A stretch of DNA of 64,000 nt from Flaviaesturariibacter aridisoli (GCF_004343705.1 NZ_SKFH01000003.1:152777-216776); one strand, 5' to 3'; numbered from the stretch's first letter, positions 33,673 through 43,084 are shown. Program-made: numbers and translations. Notes: generated from the letters alone by a model not told the origin.

Positions 33673-35187
33673 ATGAAATGGAAGCAAGTATTGATGATCG
33701 TTGCGATTAGTGCTGCGACCACTTTCGGCAGCATCTTCGCGTACCAGAAGTTCCTGTCGCCGGAGCGTTACAACATCGGCTCGGCGGAAAAAGGACTTCC
33801 CGCCAACTACGCGGGCTTTTTCAATGGCAGCCCCGGCGGCGCCGAGCCCATCGACCTCACCAGGGCGGCCAACGCCGGCGTTCCGGCCGTGGTGCACATT
33901 AAGACCAAGATCCCCGCGAAAAAGGTCTCCAACAACATCCAGCGGCCCCGCCAGGGCAGCGGCTTCTTCGACGACTGGTTCGACGACCTCTTCGGCCAGG
34001 GCCCCAACGTGATCCCCGAGCAGCGCGCTTCCGGGTCGGGCGTCATCATTTCTGAAGACGGCTATATCGTGACCAACAACCACGTTATTTCCAACGGCTC
34101 CGACGGCATCGCCGACGAGATCACCGTGACCCTCCACAACCGCAAAACCTACAAGGCCCGCCTCATCGGCCGCGACCCGAGCTCGGACCTCGCCGTGCTG
34201 AAGATCGACGGCAACAAGTTTCCCTTCCTCGTTTACGGCAACTCCAACAACGTGCAGCTCGGCCAGTGGGTACTCGCCATCGGCTACCCGCTGACGCTCG
34301 AAACGACCGTTACGGCCGGTATCGTGTCGGCAACAGGCCGCTCCATCAACATCAACCGCCGCCAGAGCGAAACGCCGGTAGAGTCGTTCATCCAGACCGA
34401 CGCCGCCGTTAACCAGGGCAACAGCGGTGGTGCGCTCGTGAATACCAACGGTGAGCTCATCGGCATCAACTCGGCGATTCTAGCCCCAACGGGTACCTAC
34501 GCCGGTTACTCCTTCGCCATCCCCGTGCAGATCGTCAAAAAGATCGTGGATGATATCGTGCGCTTCGGCGACGTGCAGCGCGGCTACCTCGGCATCACTT
34601 ACATTGCCACCGACGACCTGAGCGAAGAGCAGATGAAGGCCCAGGGCCTGCAGGTCAACCAGGACGGCGTACTGGTGTCGGGCGTTTCGTCTGATGGCGG
34701 CGCCTTTGCCGCCGGCATCCGCAAGGGTGATATCATTACGAAGGTGAACGGCGCGGGCGTCAACTCGGGCATCCAGATGAGTGCCCAGATTGCTTCCTTC
34801 CGCCCCGGCGACCAGGTGGCCGTTACCTACCTGCGCAACAACAAGGAGATGACCACGCAGGTAACGCTCAAGAAAAAAGGCGACGTGGTGACGCAGAATA
34901 TCGGCAACCGCCTCGGCGCCGACCTCGCCACGCTCGACAAGACGAAGGCCCGCCAGTACGGCATTACCGGCGGCGTGGTGGTGGAAAAGATCACCGACGG
35001 CGGTGCGATCAGCAACACGCGCATGCAGCCCGGCTTCGTGATCACTTCGGTCAACGGCCAGGAAGTAGCCTCGGTGGAGCAACTGTCGCAGGTCATCGCT
35101 ACCCTCAGCGACCCGCGAATCCGCATCGAAGGCATCTATCCCGGCTATGACGGGTCGTATACCTACCCGATGACGCTGGATCAGTAA
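33673..35187 (+). CDS. HtrA/Do-like serine protease
   Basis: 504-residue periplasmic protease-chaperone for misfolded envelope proteins. The N-terminus (KQVLMIVAISAATTFGSIFAY) is an uncleaved anchor or signal. The trypsin-like domain has the triad His137 (TNNHVIS), Asp172 (SSDLAVL) and Ser251 (QGNSGGAL). Two PDZ domains follow (about 300-390 starting GYLGITYI, and about 415-500 starting LGADLATL). The Q-linker before the protease domain is rich in Asp/Phe (FFDDWFDDLFGQGP). Length and order match DegP/DegQ-type proteins. It stands alone, with a terminator after it; no sigma-E site could be recognised. Confidence 0.96.
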   Translation: MKWKQVLMIVAISAATTFGSIFAYQKFLSPERYNIGSAEKGLPANYAGFFNGSPGGAEPIDLTRAANAGVPAVVHIKTKIPAKKVSNNIQRPRQGSGFFDDWFDDLFGQGPNVIPEQRASGSGVIISEDGYIVTNNHVISNGSDGIADEITVTLHNRKTYKARLIGRDPSSDLAVLKIDGNKFPFLVYGNSNNVQLGQWVLAIGYPLTLETTVTAGIVSATGRSININRRQSETPVESFIQTDAAVNQGNSGGALVNTNGELIGINSAILAPTGTYAGYSFAIPVQIVKKIVDDIVRFGDVQRGYLGITYIATDDLSEEQMKAQGLQVNQDGVLVSGVSSDGGAFAAGIRKGDIITKVNGAGVNSGIQMSAQIASFRPGDQVAVTYLRNNKEMTTQVTLKKKGDVVTQNIGNRLGADLATLDKTKARQYGITGGVVVEKITDGGAISNTRMQPGFVITSVNGQEVASVEQLSQVIATLSDPRIRIEGIYPGYDGSYTYPMTLDQ

Positions 35188-35216
35188 AACAGTCGAACAA
35201 GGAATAGTGAATTTCG

Positions 35217-35245
35217 AAGGGAAGTCTGAATGGGCTTCCCTTTTT
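35217..35245 (+). terminator. Terminator of the htrA gene
   Basis: AAGGGAAG TCTGAATGGG CTTCCCTTTTT hairpin with a trailing T-run, 30 nt past the stop. Confidence 0.8.
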
Positions 35246-35372
35246 CATTGGACCAGCCCGCATCACCATTCCTTGTTCTGCGGTTCATGGTTCTTCTGGG
35301 GCCCAGTGCAGAAATTAGGGGTTATTATACCGTCGCTCAGCCGTAAATTGGAGCTCCTAAAATGCACATGTA

Positions 35373-37409
35373 ATGAAACGTCTGGCATCTCTTACCCTGG
35401 TGGGCCTTTCCGCAGCCGCGTTGCTGGCCTTTACGCCGCCGGGTAACGACAAACCCAAGAAGAAAAAATTCATCGACCCGGCCAATATGGACCAGAGCGT
35501 CCGGCCCGGCACCAACTTCTACCAGTATGCCAACGGCGCCTGGCTGAAGAAGAACCCCGTGCCGCCTTCCAAAACGCGCTGGGGCTCGTTCAGCGAGCTG
35601 CAGGAAGAAAGCAGCCGCCGCCTCCGCACGCTGCTGGAGGAAGCCGGCAAGAACAGCGCGGATCCGAAGCTGCAAAAGGTGGGCGACTTCTACCTCAGCG
35701 GCATGGATACGCTGCGCCTGGAAACCCTGAGCTGGACACCCATCAAAGAAGACCTGCAGCGCATAGACGCCATCGGCTCGGCCAGCGACTTCCTCAAAGA
35801 ACTTCAGTTGGAGCGCACCCAGGGCATGGGCAGCGGCCTGCTGTCGGCCAGTGTGGGCCAGGACCGCAAAAAGGTGGAGCAATACATTCCTTCCATCGGC
35901 CAGGGCGGCATCACGCTCCCCGACCGCGACTATTACCTGAAGAACGACAACCGCAGCACCACCATCCGGAATGCCTACCGCGACCACGTGGGTAAGATGT
36001 TCGGACTGATCGGTGAAGATGCCGCTACGGCCGCCCGTCACGCAGACGCGGTGCTGCGCATCGAAACGGCCCTAGCTAAGGCGCAATACGCCCGCGTGGA
36101 GCTGCGCGATCCGTACAAGAGCTACAACAAATACGCGGTAAAAGACCTCGCCCTGCTTACCCCCGGCATCGACTGGGGCTGGATGCTGGACCAGGCGCGC
36201 ATTAAAGGCGCCGACAGCGTGATCGTGAGCAATCCCAACTACCTCCGCACGGTAGACGTGTTACTCTCCGCCTTACCCATCGACGACTGGAAGACCTACC
36301 TGAAGTGGAACACGCTGAACAACACGGCGGCCTACCTCAGCACCGACTTCCGCACGCAGGACTTCAAGCTGCGCCAGGTGCTCAGCGGCCAGAAAGAGAT
36401 GACGCCCCGCTGGCAGTTTGTAAGCGGCCTCGTAGACCAGCAGCTCGGCGACCAGCTCGGCCAGCTCTATGTTTCCCGCTACTTCAAGCCGCAGGCCAAG
36501 CAACGCATGCTCGACCTGGTAAACAACCTGCAGGAAACCTTCGCCGGTCGCATCCGCGGTCTTTCGTGGATGAGCGAGGCCACGAAGACCCGCGCACTGG
36601 AGAAGCTCAACGCCTTCGCCAAAAAAATCGCCTACCCCGATAAATGGAAGGACTACAGCAGCATCAGCATCGACAAGGGCGACCTGCTGGGCAACGTGCG
36701 CCACGCCGCACAATGGCGCTACAACGAGATGGTGGGCCGCATGGGTAAGCCCGTTGACCGCACCGAGTGGGGTATGACGCCGCCCACGATCAATGCCTAC
36801 TACAGCCCGAGCAACAACGAGATCGCCTTCCCCGCCGGCATCCTGCAGTTTCCCTTCTTCGACTTCGCGGCCGACGATGCCATCAACTACGGCGGCATCG
36901 GAGCCGTAATCGGCCACGAGATTACCCACGGCTTCGACGACTCGGGCCGCCAGTATGCCGCCAGCGGCAACCTGAGCGACTGGTGGACAAAGGCCGACGC
37001 CGACCTGTTCAAGGAGCGCGCTGACCAGGTAGTAGCCCAGTACAACGGCTTTACCGTGCTCGACACCGTGCACGTGAACGGCAAGCTGACCCTCGGCGAG
37101 AACCTCGCCGACCTCGGCGGTCTCAGCATCGCTTACGAGGCATTTACCAAAACGAAGCAGTTCAAAGACGGCAAGAAGATCGACGGCTTCACGCCGCAGC
37201 AGCGCTTCTTCCTGAACTGGGCCCAGGTATGGCGAAGCAATTCCACTCCCGAAGCGCTGGCCCAGCAGGTGCTCACCGACCCGCACTCGCCCGGCGAGTA
37301 CCGCGCCAACGGCCCTGTGGTGAACATGGACGCCTGGTACGCGGCCTTCAACATCCAGCCCGGCGAGCCCATGTACAAGGCTCCGGAAGCCCGGATCCGC
37401 ATCTGGTAA
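35373..37409 (+). CDS. pepO: M13 family zinc endopeptidase (PepO/neprilysin-like)
   Basis: 678-residue exported metallo-endopeptidase for small peptides. A signal peptide (MKRLASLTLVGLSAAALLAF) is present. The M13 N-terminal signature (NMDQSVRPGTNFYQYANGAWLK) and the C-terminal catalytic domain are complete: the zinc motif with His515, Glu516 and His519 in GHEITHGFDDSGRQY, the third ligand Glu576 in GENLADLGGL, the substrate-binding NAYYSPSNNEIAFPAGIL (NAYY motif), and the conserved end of VNMDAWYAAFNIQPGEPMY...RIRIW, where the final Trp is family-typical. Length is normal. The protein has no lipobox, so it is periplasmic or secreted. It is a single gene between terminators. Confidence 0.96.
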   Translation: MKRLASLTLVGLSAAALLAFTPPGNDKPKKKKFIDPANMDQSVRPGTNFYQYANGAWLKKNPVPPSKTRWGSFSELQEESSRRLRTLLEEAGKNSADPKLQKVGDFYLSGMDTLRLETLSWTPIKEDLQRIDAIGSASDFLKELQLERTQGMGSGLLSASVGQDRKKVEQYIPSIGQGGITLPDRDYYLKNDNRSTTIRNAYRDHVGKMFGLIGEDAATAARHADAVLRIETALAKAQYARVELRDPYKSYNKYAVKDLALLTPGIDWGWMLDQARIKGADSVIVSNPNYLRTVDVLLSALPIDDWKTYLKWNTLNNTAAYLSTDFRTQDFKLRQVLSGQKEMTPRWQFVSGLVDQQLGDQLGQLYVSRYFKPQAKQRMLDLVNNLQETFAGRIRGLSWMSEATKTRALEKLNAFAKKIAYPDKWKDYSSISIDKGDLLGNVRHAAQWRYNEMVGRMGKPVDRTEWGMTPPTINAYYSPSNNEIAFPAGILQFPFFDFAADDAINYGGIGAVIGHEITHGFDDSGRQYAASGNLSDWWTKADADLFKERADQVVAQYNGFTVLDTVHVNGKLTLGENLADLGGLSIAYEAFTKTKQFKDGKKIDGFTPQQRFFLNWAQVWRSNSTPEALAQQVLTDPHSPGEYRANGPVVNMDAWYAAFNIQPGEPMYKAPEARIRIW

Positions 37410-37429
37410 TCGATCCGTATTATTACAGG

Positions 37430-37457
37430 AAGGGCCTCCATCGCGGAGGCCCTTTGT
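37430..37457 (+). terminator. Terminator of the M13 peptidase gene
   Basis: AAGGGCCTCC ATCGC GGAGGCCCTTTG followed by TTTTT, 20 nt past the stop. Confidence 0.88.
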
Positions 37458-37538
37458 TTTTACCGGTGCCGTGTAAGCGCACCGGGATTGTTTCGCTATA
37501 TTAGCAATATCAAATTTTTTAAACCAAAACCGTTCTTT

Positions 37539-37931
37539 ATGGGCTTTGTAAAAGAATTCAAAGAGTTCGCCTTAAAGGGAAATGTAGTCGACCTGGCTAT
37601 TGCCGTTATCCTCGGTGCCGCTTTCGGCGCCATTGTCACCTCGCTGGTGGAGAACATTATCACACCGCTCATCCTGACGCCGGCGCTGCAGGCGGCGCAC
37701 CTCAGCGACATCGAGCAACTCTCCTGGGGAGCGGTAAAGTGGGGCAAATTCGTGTCGGCCGTGCTCAACTTCCTGATCGTTGCGCTGGTGCTGTTCCTGG
37801 TGATCAAGGGCATCAACCGCATGAAGCGCCGCAAGGACGCTCCCGCCGTTGACGCACCCAAACCTCCGGAATATTCCCTGCAGGAAAAGCTGCTGATGGA
37901 GATTCGCGATGCGCTTTCGCGCAACAAATAA
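37539..37931 (+). CDS. mscL: Large-conductance mechanosensitive channel
   Basis: 130-residue homopentameric inner-membrane channel that opens on strong osmotic down-shock. The start is ATG 37539; the frame is open 51 nt further upstream but those residues do not align. TM1 is marked by [31 protein letters not shown], with the pore-lining Gly/Ala pattern, and TM2 by [22 protein letters not shown]. The C-terminal cytoplasmic helix ([17 protein letters not shown]) is a usual MscL bundle. A TATATTAG box lies 40 nt upstream, a weak candidate promoter. An ATAAGGAG...CTCCTTAT stem follows the gene near 37957-37993. Confidence 0.97.
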   Translation: MGFVKEFKEFALKGNVVDLAIAVILGAAFGAIVTSLVENIITPLILTPALQAAHLSDIEQLSWGAVKWGKFVSAVLNFLIVALVLFLVIKGINRMKRRKDAPAVDAPKPPEYSLQEKLLMEIRDALSRNK

Positions 37932-38037
37932 TGTCTGTTGAATCGTACCAAATGAATAAGGAGAATCTCCCGGTCCAGGGCGATGCTCCTTATTTAATAT
38001 TCAATAAACGTTATTTATTATTCAAAGGCAGCAGGCC

Positions 38038-39171
38038 TCACGGTCGCTCCTGCGCGCGCAGCCAACGTTCGGGAATATCGTTGTTGCTGGCCTGCTGGTA
38101 ATCCTTGTAGGAGCAAGCGATGAATTGCTGGTCGGGCAGCTGCATCCACCAGCGGCCGGTGCGCTTGCTTTGCAGAAATACGGTATCCACCTCCGCGAAC
38201 AACGTGTGAAATTCGTTGAACGAATCGCGGTCGCTGAGCGGCACTTCGCGATTGCCGCGGCTGCAGCCATCCACGAAATACCAAAGCATGTGCGCGATCT
38301 GCTGGGCCGTGAGCCCGTCGCGGTCCTTCTCGGGCTGGAAGTTGTAGATCCCGAGGCTTTGCAGCTCGGGGCTCATACCGGCATATTGCATCAGGGTACA
38401 GGCTTCCTCGCCGTTGAGCCCGTTGGGCGACAGCGTGGTGGCTGGGGCGAAGGCGCTGGCGAAAGCCGAAATGTCGAAGGTCAGGATCTGGCAGTTGCGG
38501 ATCACGGGCTCCATCTCTTCAAGGTGTTCCTTCACGGTGCCCACGCGGAAACAGTCAAAGCGCAGCTTGTCCATGGTTTCGAGCATGCGCGGATGCACAT
38601 AGTAGCTCTGGAAAGCCAGGTGGTTATAATGCTTCAGGAAGTTGGGTTCCGCCGTCAGCAGCTCCATAAGGAAGTTGTCGCTCCGCAGCGGCGAGTCAAT
38701 GTGAATGTCCACCACGGCATCGATCCCAACGGCTTCCACCGTCTTTTTCTCATCGGCAAATGCATAATACTGCGCCAGCGTCAGGTCGTGGGCGCCGCCG
38801 AGTACGACCACGCGCTTGCCAATAGCCATCAGCTCGCGCAGCACGATCTTCAGCGCGGCCTGCGTATCGGCAGGGCTATTACCCGCTTTTACGTTGCCGA
38901 TGTCGGCCAGCCCCACATCGGTGTGCCAGTAATACAGGTTATAAAAGGCGGCGCGCACCGCATCGGGCGCAGCGCTGAGCCCGCGCCGGCCGGCGCCCCG
39001 TTGCTCACCGCACCCCACCAGCACCACCTGGGCGGCATCAAGGTCGGGAAACTGCTCTTCAAAAACGGAGATCACCTTGCCCACCTGTCCTTCGCGATAC
39101 CCCTGGTCATCGGAAAGTATCGAGGTATTGACCGGTTCAAGAAAGTCCACAAGGTTCAGGTAGTCCGACAT
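38038..39171 (-). CDS. Arginase/agmatinase-fold (ureohydrolase family) protein
   Basis: 377-residue protein of the arginase family. The metal-site blocks are partly divergent: GGAHDLTLAQYYAF replaces GGDHS, VVDIHIDSPLR stands for the DAHxD motif, and LTFDISAFASAFAP stands for SxDxDxxDP, so the His and four Asp ligands are only partly canonical. Formimidoylglutamase-like members of Bacteroidota show this pattern, and hydrolysis of a guanidino or formimino substrate is plausible but unproven. ATG 39171 (MSDYLNLVDFLEP) is the preferred start; TTG 39189 is the only upstream alternative. It diverges from a TonB receptor gene with 60 nt between the starts. No histidine- or arginine-degradation gene is nearby. 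Confidence 0.82.
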   Translation of the reverse strand: MSDYLNLVDFLEPVNTSILSDDQGYREGQVGKVISVFEEQFPDLDAAQVVLVGCGEQRGAGRRGLSAAPDAVRAAFYNLYYWHTDVGLADIGNVKAGNSPADTQAALKIVLRELMAIGKRVVVLGGAHDLTLAQYYAFADEKKTVEAVGIDAVVDIHIDSPLRSDNFLMELLTAEPNFLKHYNHLAFQSYYVHPRMLETMDKLRFDCFRVGTVKEHLEEMEPVIRNCQILTFDISAFASAFAPATTLSPNGLNGEEACTLMQYAGMSPELQSLGIYNFQPEKDRDGLTAQQIAHMLWYFVDGCSRGNREVPLSDRDSFNEFHTLFAEVDTVFLQSKRTGRWWMQLPDQQFIACSYKDYQQASNNDIPERWLRAQERP

Positions 39172-39186
39172 CGCTTCAATTTGCGG

Positions 39187-39194
39187 CAAACTTA
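39187..39194 (-). promoter_or_regulatory. Candidate -7 box for the arginase-like gene
   Basis: TAAGTTTG on the minus strand matches TAnnTTTG fully, 15 nt before the ATG at 39171, giving a leader near 10 nt. Confidence 0.5.
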
Positions 39195-39231
39195 AGGAAT
39201 GCGGCTTTAGCTTTACCGCTCAAACACTCGT

Positions 39232-41379
39232 ATGGCCCGGCCATTCCTGCTCCTGTCGCTGCTGTTCACCCTCCCGGCTTTTGCACAGGAAAACCGGCGC
39301 ATCCGTGTTGCCGACAGCAATAGCGGCAAAAGCATTCCTTTCGCAACGGTTGCGGAAAAAGGAGCCCGTACGATTGCCGCCGACAGCGCCGGTTGGGTGA
39401 ATACAGTCGTTACCGGCAGCACGCCGCTGACATTGAGTGCAACCGGCTACCAGCCTAAGACCGTGCGCCCCGATACATTGACAAATGGCGCCACCATTTT
39501 CCTGTTGCGCAATGCGAACGAGGAAGAGGAAATAGTGGTACGATCCTTCCGTACCGAAAGCCGCATTGAAAACCTGCCGACGCGGATCGAGGTGCTGGGC
39601 AGCGAGGAAGTGACCGAGGAAGTGGGCATTAAACCGGGCAACATCGCCTCCCTGGTCGGCGACATCGCGGGGATCCAGATCCAGCAGGCATCGGCGGTGT
39701 CGGGCAACGTAGAAATGCGGATCCAGGGGCTCCCCGGCAAATACACGCAGCTGCTACGCGACGGGATGCCGCTCTTCGGCGCCTTCGCCGGCAACTTCTC
39801 GGTACTGCAGTTGCCCCCGCTCGACCTGAAGCAAATCGAGATCGTGAAGGGCTCCTCCTCCACCCTCTATGGCGGCGGCGCCATTTCGGGCATGGTGAAC
39901 GTGCTGTCGAAGCGGCCGACGGAGGGTGCCCTGCAAAAGACACTGCTGCTCAACCAAAGCTCGCTGGGCGAGTCGAACGCCCACCTGTACCTGTCGCAGC
40001 GCCACGGCAGGACCGGCTTTACTTTTTTCGCCGGCGGCAACCGGCAGGTTCCGCGCGACGTTGACGGAGACGGCTATACAGACCTGGCAAAAAGTGAAGG
40101 CCTCAACGTTCACCCGGCACTTTACCTCTACCCGACGACTCGTCACAGCGTCTCCATCGGTTACACCGGCAACTTCGAAGACCGCCGCGGCGGCGACCTC
40201 CAGGTGATCAAGGGAACGCCGGATGCGCAACACGCTTTTTTCATCCGCAACCGCCTCGCCCGCCATACCGGCGACCTGCAATGGGAATACCGCATCAGCG
40301 ACAGCCGCCGCCTGGCGCTGAAGGCCATCGGCAGCCTGTTCGACCGGTCCGTTGATGCCAACAGCTTTGGGGGCGTGACACTGAAGGCGCAACAGCTTTC
40401 CTACTATTCGGAATTTTCCTACCTGGTGAAAGCGGCCAAACATGACCTGGTGGCCGGCCTCAATCTTACCGGCCAGTCTTTCCATTCCGGCCAGCTGCAC
40501 CTCCCGGCCGAAAACTCCAACACGGTGGGCGTGTTTGTGCAGGACGACTGGCGCCTGCACCCGAAATGGACCCTCGAAGGCGGGCTACGCACCGACTTCA
40601 ACAGCCGCTACGGGGCATTTGTGCTGCCGCGGCTCTCGCTGATGTACCGTATTTCTACGGACTGGATGGCCCGCCTTGGCGGCGGACTCGGCTACCGGCT
40701 GCCCACCGTTTTCGAAAGCGATGTAGACGAGCGCGACTACTTTGCACTGACCAACAATGCCATCGAGGCCGAACGCTCCATCGGCGGCAACATGGACGTC
40801 AACTTCCACCGCAGCTTCGGCGAGGCCGACCTGACGGTGAACCAATCGGTCTTTATCACCTCGGTGCGCAACGTGGCGGAGCTGCAGGCAAACAGGGGTA
40901 CGCCGCAGCTCTGGACGATGGCTGCCTCGCAGCCGCTGCTCACCCGCGGCACCGAAACCTATGTGCAGCTGCGCATCGACGAATTGGAGGCCTACCTGGG
41001 TTATACGTATACGGATGCCCAGCGGCGCTTTTACCCGGCGCAGCCGCAACAGCCCCTCATCGCCCGCAACAAGTTCGCCGCCGTGCTGGCCTATGAATTT
41101 TCGGACCATTTCCGCGCGGGGATCGAAGCGGCACAGATCGGGCGGCAGTACCGCGAGGATGGGAGCCGCACACCCGCCTACCTGCTGGCGGCGGCCATGC
41201 TGCGGTACGACTGGCGGCAGCTCTCCTTTGTACTCAATTGCGAAAACCTGTTCGACTACCGCCAGAGCCGGAAAGAATTCCTGCTGGCCGGCGGCGACCC
41301 CCAAAATCCGCGCTTCCGCGAGCTCTGGGCGCCCATCGACGGCCGGGTTGCCAACTTGTCGGTGCGTTTGAAATGGTGA
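39232..41379 (+). CDS. TonB-dependent receptor with N-terminal CarboxypepD_reg-like domain
   Basis: 715-residue outer-membrane receptor. A signal peptide (MARPFLLLSLLFTLPAFAQ) precedes a carboxypeptidase-D-like beta sandwich (about 22-95, with SGKSIPFATVAEKGARTIAADSAG), the plug (about 105-215: EIVVRSFRTESRIENLPTRIEV, NIASLVGDIAGIQIQQASAVSGNVEMRIQGLPGKYTQLLRDGMPLFG) and the barrel ending in SVRLKW with a terminal Trp. Plug residues LGKYTQLLRDGMP resemble receptors for metal-chelates or cobalamin (FepA/BtuB-like), but the cargo is not predictable. The gene diverges from the arginase-fold gene over 60 nt; a TAGCTTTA box near 39205 may serve it. pheS follows 60 nt later with its own promoter. 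Confidence 0.92.
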   Translation: MARPFLLLSLLFTLPAFAQENRRIRVADSNSGKSIPFATVAEKGARTIAADSAGWVNTVVTGSTPLTLSATGYQPKTVRPDTLTNGATIFLLRNANEEEEIVVRSFRTESRIENLPTRIEVLGSEEVTEEVGIKPGNIASLVGDIAGIQIQQASAVSGNVEMRIQGLPGKYTQLLRDGMPLFGAFAGNFSVLQLPPLDLKQIEIVKGSSSTLYGGGAISGMVNVLSKRPTEGALQKTLLLNQSSLGESNAHLYLSQRHGRTGFTFFAGGNRQVPRDVDGDGYTDLAKSEGLNVHPALYLYPTTRHSVSIGYTGNFEDRRGGDLQVIKGTPDAQHAFFIRNRLARHTGDLQWEYRISDSRRLALKAIGSLFDRSVDANSFGGVTLKAQQLSYYSEFSYLVKAAKHDLVAGLNLTGQSFHSGQLHLPAENSNTVGVFVQDDWRLHPKWTLEGGLRTDFNSRYGAFVLPRLSLMYRISTDWMARLGGGLGYRLPTVFESDVDERDYFALTNNAIEAERSIGGNMDVNFHRSFGEADLTVNQSVFITSVRNVAELQANRGTPQLWTMAASQPLLTRGTETYVQLRIDELEAYLGYTYTDAQRRFYPAQPQQPLIARNKFAAVLAYEFSDHFRAGIEAAQIGRQYREDGSRTPAYLLAAAMLRYDWRQLSFVLNCENLFDYRQSRKEFLLAGGDPQNPRFRELWAPIDGRVANLSVRLKW

Positions 41380-41426
41380 CGGGGCTCCTTTCTCCCTACG
41401 CCTTGGGATGGGTCGGCAATGGGCCG

Positions 41427-41434
41427 TATCTTCG
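41427..41434 (+). promoter_or_regulatory. -7 box directly before pheS, predicting a leaderless mRNA
   Basis: TATCTTCG fits TAnnTTTG with one change and ends 5 nt before the pheS ATG. A TTG at 41403-41405 lies 21 nt upstream of the box, close to the expected -33 distance. Confidence 0.52.
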
Positions 41435-41439
41435 CGGCC

Positions 41440-42471
41440 ATGGAAGCCATCCTGCAACAGATCAACGATTACAGGCAAGAGATTGAAAGCACCGAGCTGG
41501 ACAACACGCAGCAGTTGGAAGCCTACCGGATCCGCTTTCTGGGCACCAAGGGCCTCGTAAAGAGCCTTATGGGCGAGATGCGCAACGTTCCCAACGAGCG
41601 CAAAAAGGAATTCGGGCAGGTGCTCAACGACTTCAAGGTATTTGCGGAAGGCCGCTTCGAAAGCGCCCGCGAGCGGCTGGAAAGCAATGGCGCGGCCGAA
41701 ATTACCGGCCAGGACCCTACCCTGCCCGGCGACGCCCTGCAGGCTGGTTCGCGTCACCCACTGAGCCTCGTGCGCCAGCGCATCATCGCCATCTTCCAGC
41801 GCCTTGGCTTTTCGGTGGCCGATGGTCCCGAGATCGAGGACGACTGGCACAACTTCACCGCGCTGAACCTGCACGAGAACCACCCCGCGCGCGACATGCA
41901 GGATACCTTCTACATCCACCAGAATCCCGACTGGCTCCTGCGAACGCATACGTCGAACGTTCAGATCCGCGAGATGCAAAAGGGACAACTGCCTGTCCGC
42001 ATCATCTGCCCGGGACGTGTATACCGCAACGAAACGATCTCGGCGCGCGCGCACTGCTTTTTCCACCAGGTGGAAGGGCTGTACATCGACGAGCACGTAT
42101 CCTTCGCCGACCTGAAGCAAACGCTCTATTTCTTCGTAAAAGAAATGTTCGGATCCGACATCAAGGTTCGCTTCCGCCCCTCCTACTTCCCTTTCACTGA
42201 ACCCTCGGCTGAAATGGATGTAACCTGCACGATCTGCGGCGGCTCGGGTTGCAACCTGTGCAAGCACACCGGTTGGGTGGAGATCATGGGCTGCGGCATG
42301 GTGCACCCGAAGGTGCTGGAAAACTGCGGCATCGATTCCAACAAATACACCGGCTACGCCTTCGGCATGGGCGTGGAGCGTATCACCCAGATCCGCTATA
42401 ACGTGAACGACCTGCGCCTGTATTCGCAAAACGACGTGCGGTTTCTCCGACAATTTACCGGGGCCGTGTAA
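41440..42471 (+). CDS. pheS: Phenylalanyl-tRNA synthetase alpha subunit
   Basis: 343-residue catalytic subunit charging tRNA-Phe; works as an alpha2beta2 complex with PheT. ATG 41440 (MEAILQQINDY) is chosen over an upstream ATG at 41419 because the family starts there and the promoter lies between. The coiled-coil N-terminus (about 1-90) includes FLGTKGLVKSLMGEM. Class II motif 2 (RIICPGRVYRNETISARAHCFFHQVEGLYID) and motif 3 (GYAFGMGVERITQIRY) are intact, as are FRPSYFPFTEPSAEMDV and a zinc-like Cys cluster CTICGGSGCNLCKHTGW, which some bacterial PheS carry. pheT is not adjacent, which is usual for Bacteroidota. Confidence 0.98.
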   Translation: MEAILQQINDYRQEIESTELDNTQQLEAYRIRFLGTKGLVKSLMGEMRNVPNERKKEFGQVLNDFKVFAEGRFESARERLESNGAAEITGQDPTLPGDALQAGSRHPLSLVRQRIIAIFQRLGFSVADGPEIEDDWHNFTALNLHENHPARDMQDTFYIHQNPDWLLRTHTSNVQIREMQKGQLPVRIICPGRVYRNETISARAHCFFHQVEGLYIDEHVSFADLKQTLYFFVKEMFGSDIKVRFRPSYFPFTEPSAEMDVTCTICGGSGCNLCKHTGWVEIMGCGMVHPKVLENCGIDSNKYTGYAFGMGVERITQIRYNVNDLRLYSQNDVRFLRQFTGAV

Positions 42472-42492
42472 AGACTCCGTTTACTACTGATA

Positions 42493-42528
42493 AAAGATGC
42501 GTCCGCCAGTTGGCGGACGCATCTTTTT
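42493..42528. terminator. Bidirectional terminator overlapping the end of the lipoprotein gene
   Basis: AAAAGATGCGTCCGCC AGT TGGCGGACGCATCTTTTT, a long stem between convergent pheS and lipoprotein genes; its last bases include the lipoprotein stop codon. Confidence 0.88.
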
Positions 42529-43006
42529 ATTTGAGCACGTTCACTGTGGTGTCGGCAACATTCGGCGGCAGGTTGGCGACAAAGCGCCCATTCCAGGAAA
42601 ACCGCACATCAGCGCCTGCCGCTTTTTCGAAGCGCACTGTATCCAAATCGGCCGCCTTGAACCGGATGTAATAAGTCTGGTCGAACGCATACGGCCCCAG
42701 GTCATTGACGCCGTCCGGAACAGTTTGGGTGATGTACCCGAAGTGCACCCCGTACTTGCCGGCGGTGTCGGGATCCTGGGCATAGTGAGACGGATAGTTG
42801 GCGGCGGCGTTGGAGGCGTCGGCAACTACCGTCACCGAGTCGGGGTGAAACGGCTGCCCGCTGCGCCCGATGAGCACGGCGCCCGTGGCGCTGTCGCGGA
42901 AATAAAGCAGGACCCCGCGGGTGATGAAATGGTCACCAACGACGGGCTTGTCGCAGGAAGCGAGTATCGTCAGGAAAAGGGCACCAATGCCAAGGAGTTT
43001 TTTCAT
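42527..43006 (-). CDS. Lipoprotein of unknown function
   Basis: 159-residue predicted lipoprotein (MKKLLGIGALFLTILASC, lipobox LASC). The mature part has alternating hydrophobic and polar segments of a beta sandwich: GVLLYFRDSATGAVLIG, DSVTVVADAS, YITQTVPDGVNDLGPY, QTYYIRFKAADLDTVRF and SWNGRFVANLPPNV. This resembles small periplasmic domains sometimes linked to carboxypeptidase regulatory-like folds, but I cannot name a family. The stop lies inside the pheS terminator. Upstream, 30 nt away, is the terminator of the oxidoreductase gene, so it is probably transcribed alone. Confidence 0.75.
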   Translation of the reverse strand: MKKLLGIGALFLTILASCDKPVVGDHFITRGVLLYFRDSATGAVLIGRSGQPFHPDSVTVVADASNAAANYPSHYAQDPDTAGKYGVHFGYITQTVPDGVNDLGPYAFDQTYYIRFKAADLDTVRFEKAAGADVRFSWNGRFVANLPPNVADTTVNVLK

Positions 43007-43036
43007 ACGGGGTTAGTTTTTTGCTCCTATGACCAC

Positions 43037-43065
43037 AAAAAAAGGCCGGGCGTTGCCCGGCCTTT
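43037..43065 (-). terminator. Terminator of the 2-oxoacid:ferredoxin oxidoreductase beta gene
   Basis: AAAGGCCGGGC GTT GCCCGGCCTTT hairpin with an A7 run (T7 on the minus strand), 20 nt past the stop of the minus-strand gene. Confidence 0.88.
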
Positions 43066-43084
43066 GAATTATTTTCTACCGTAC

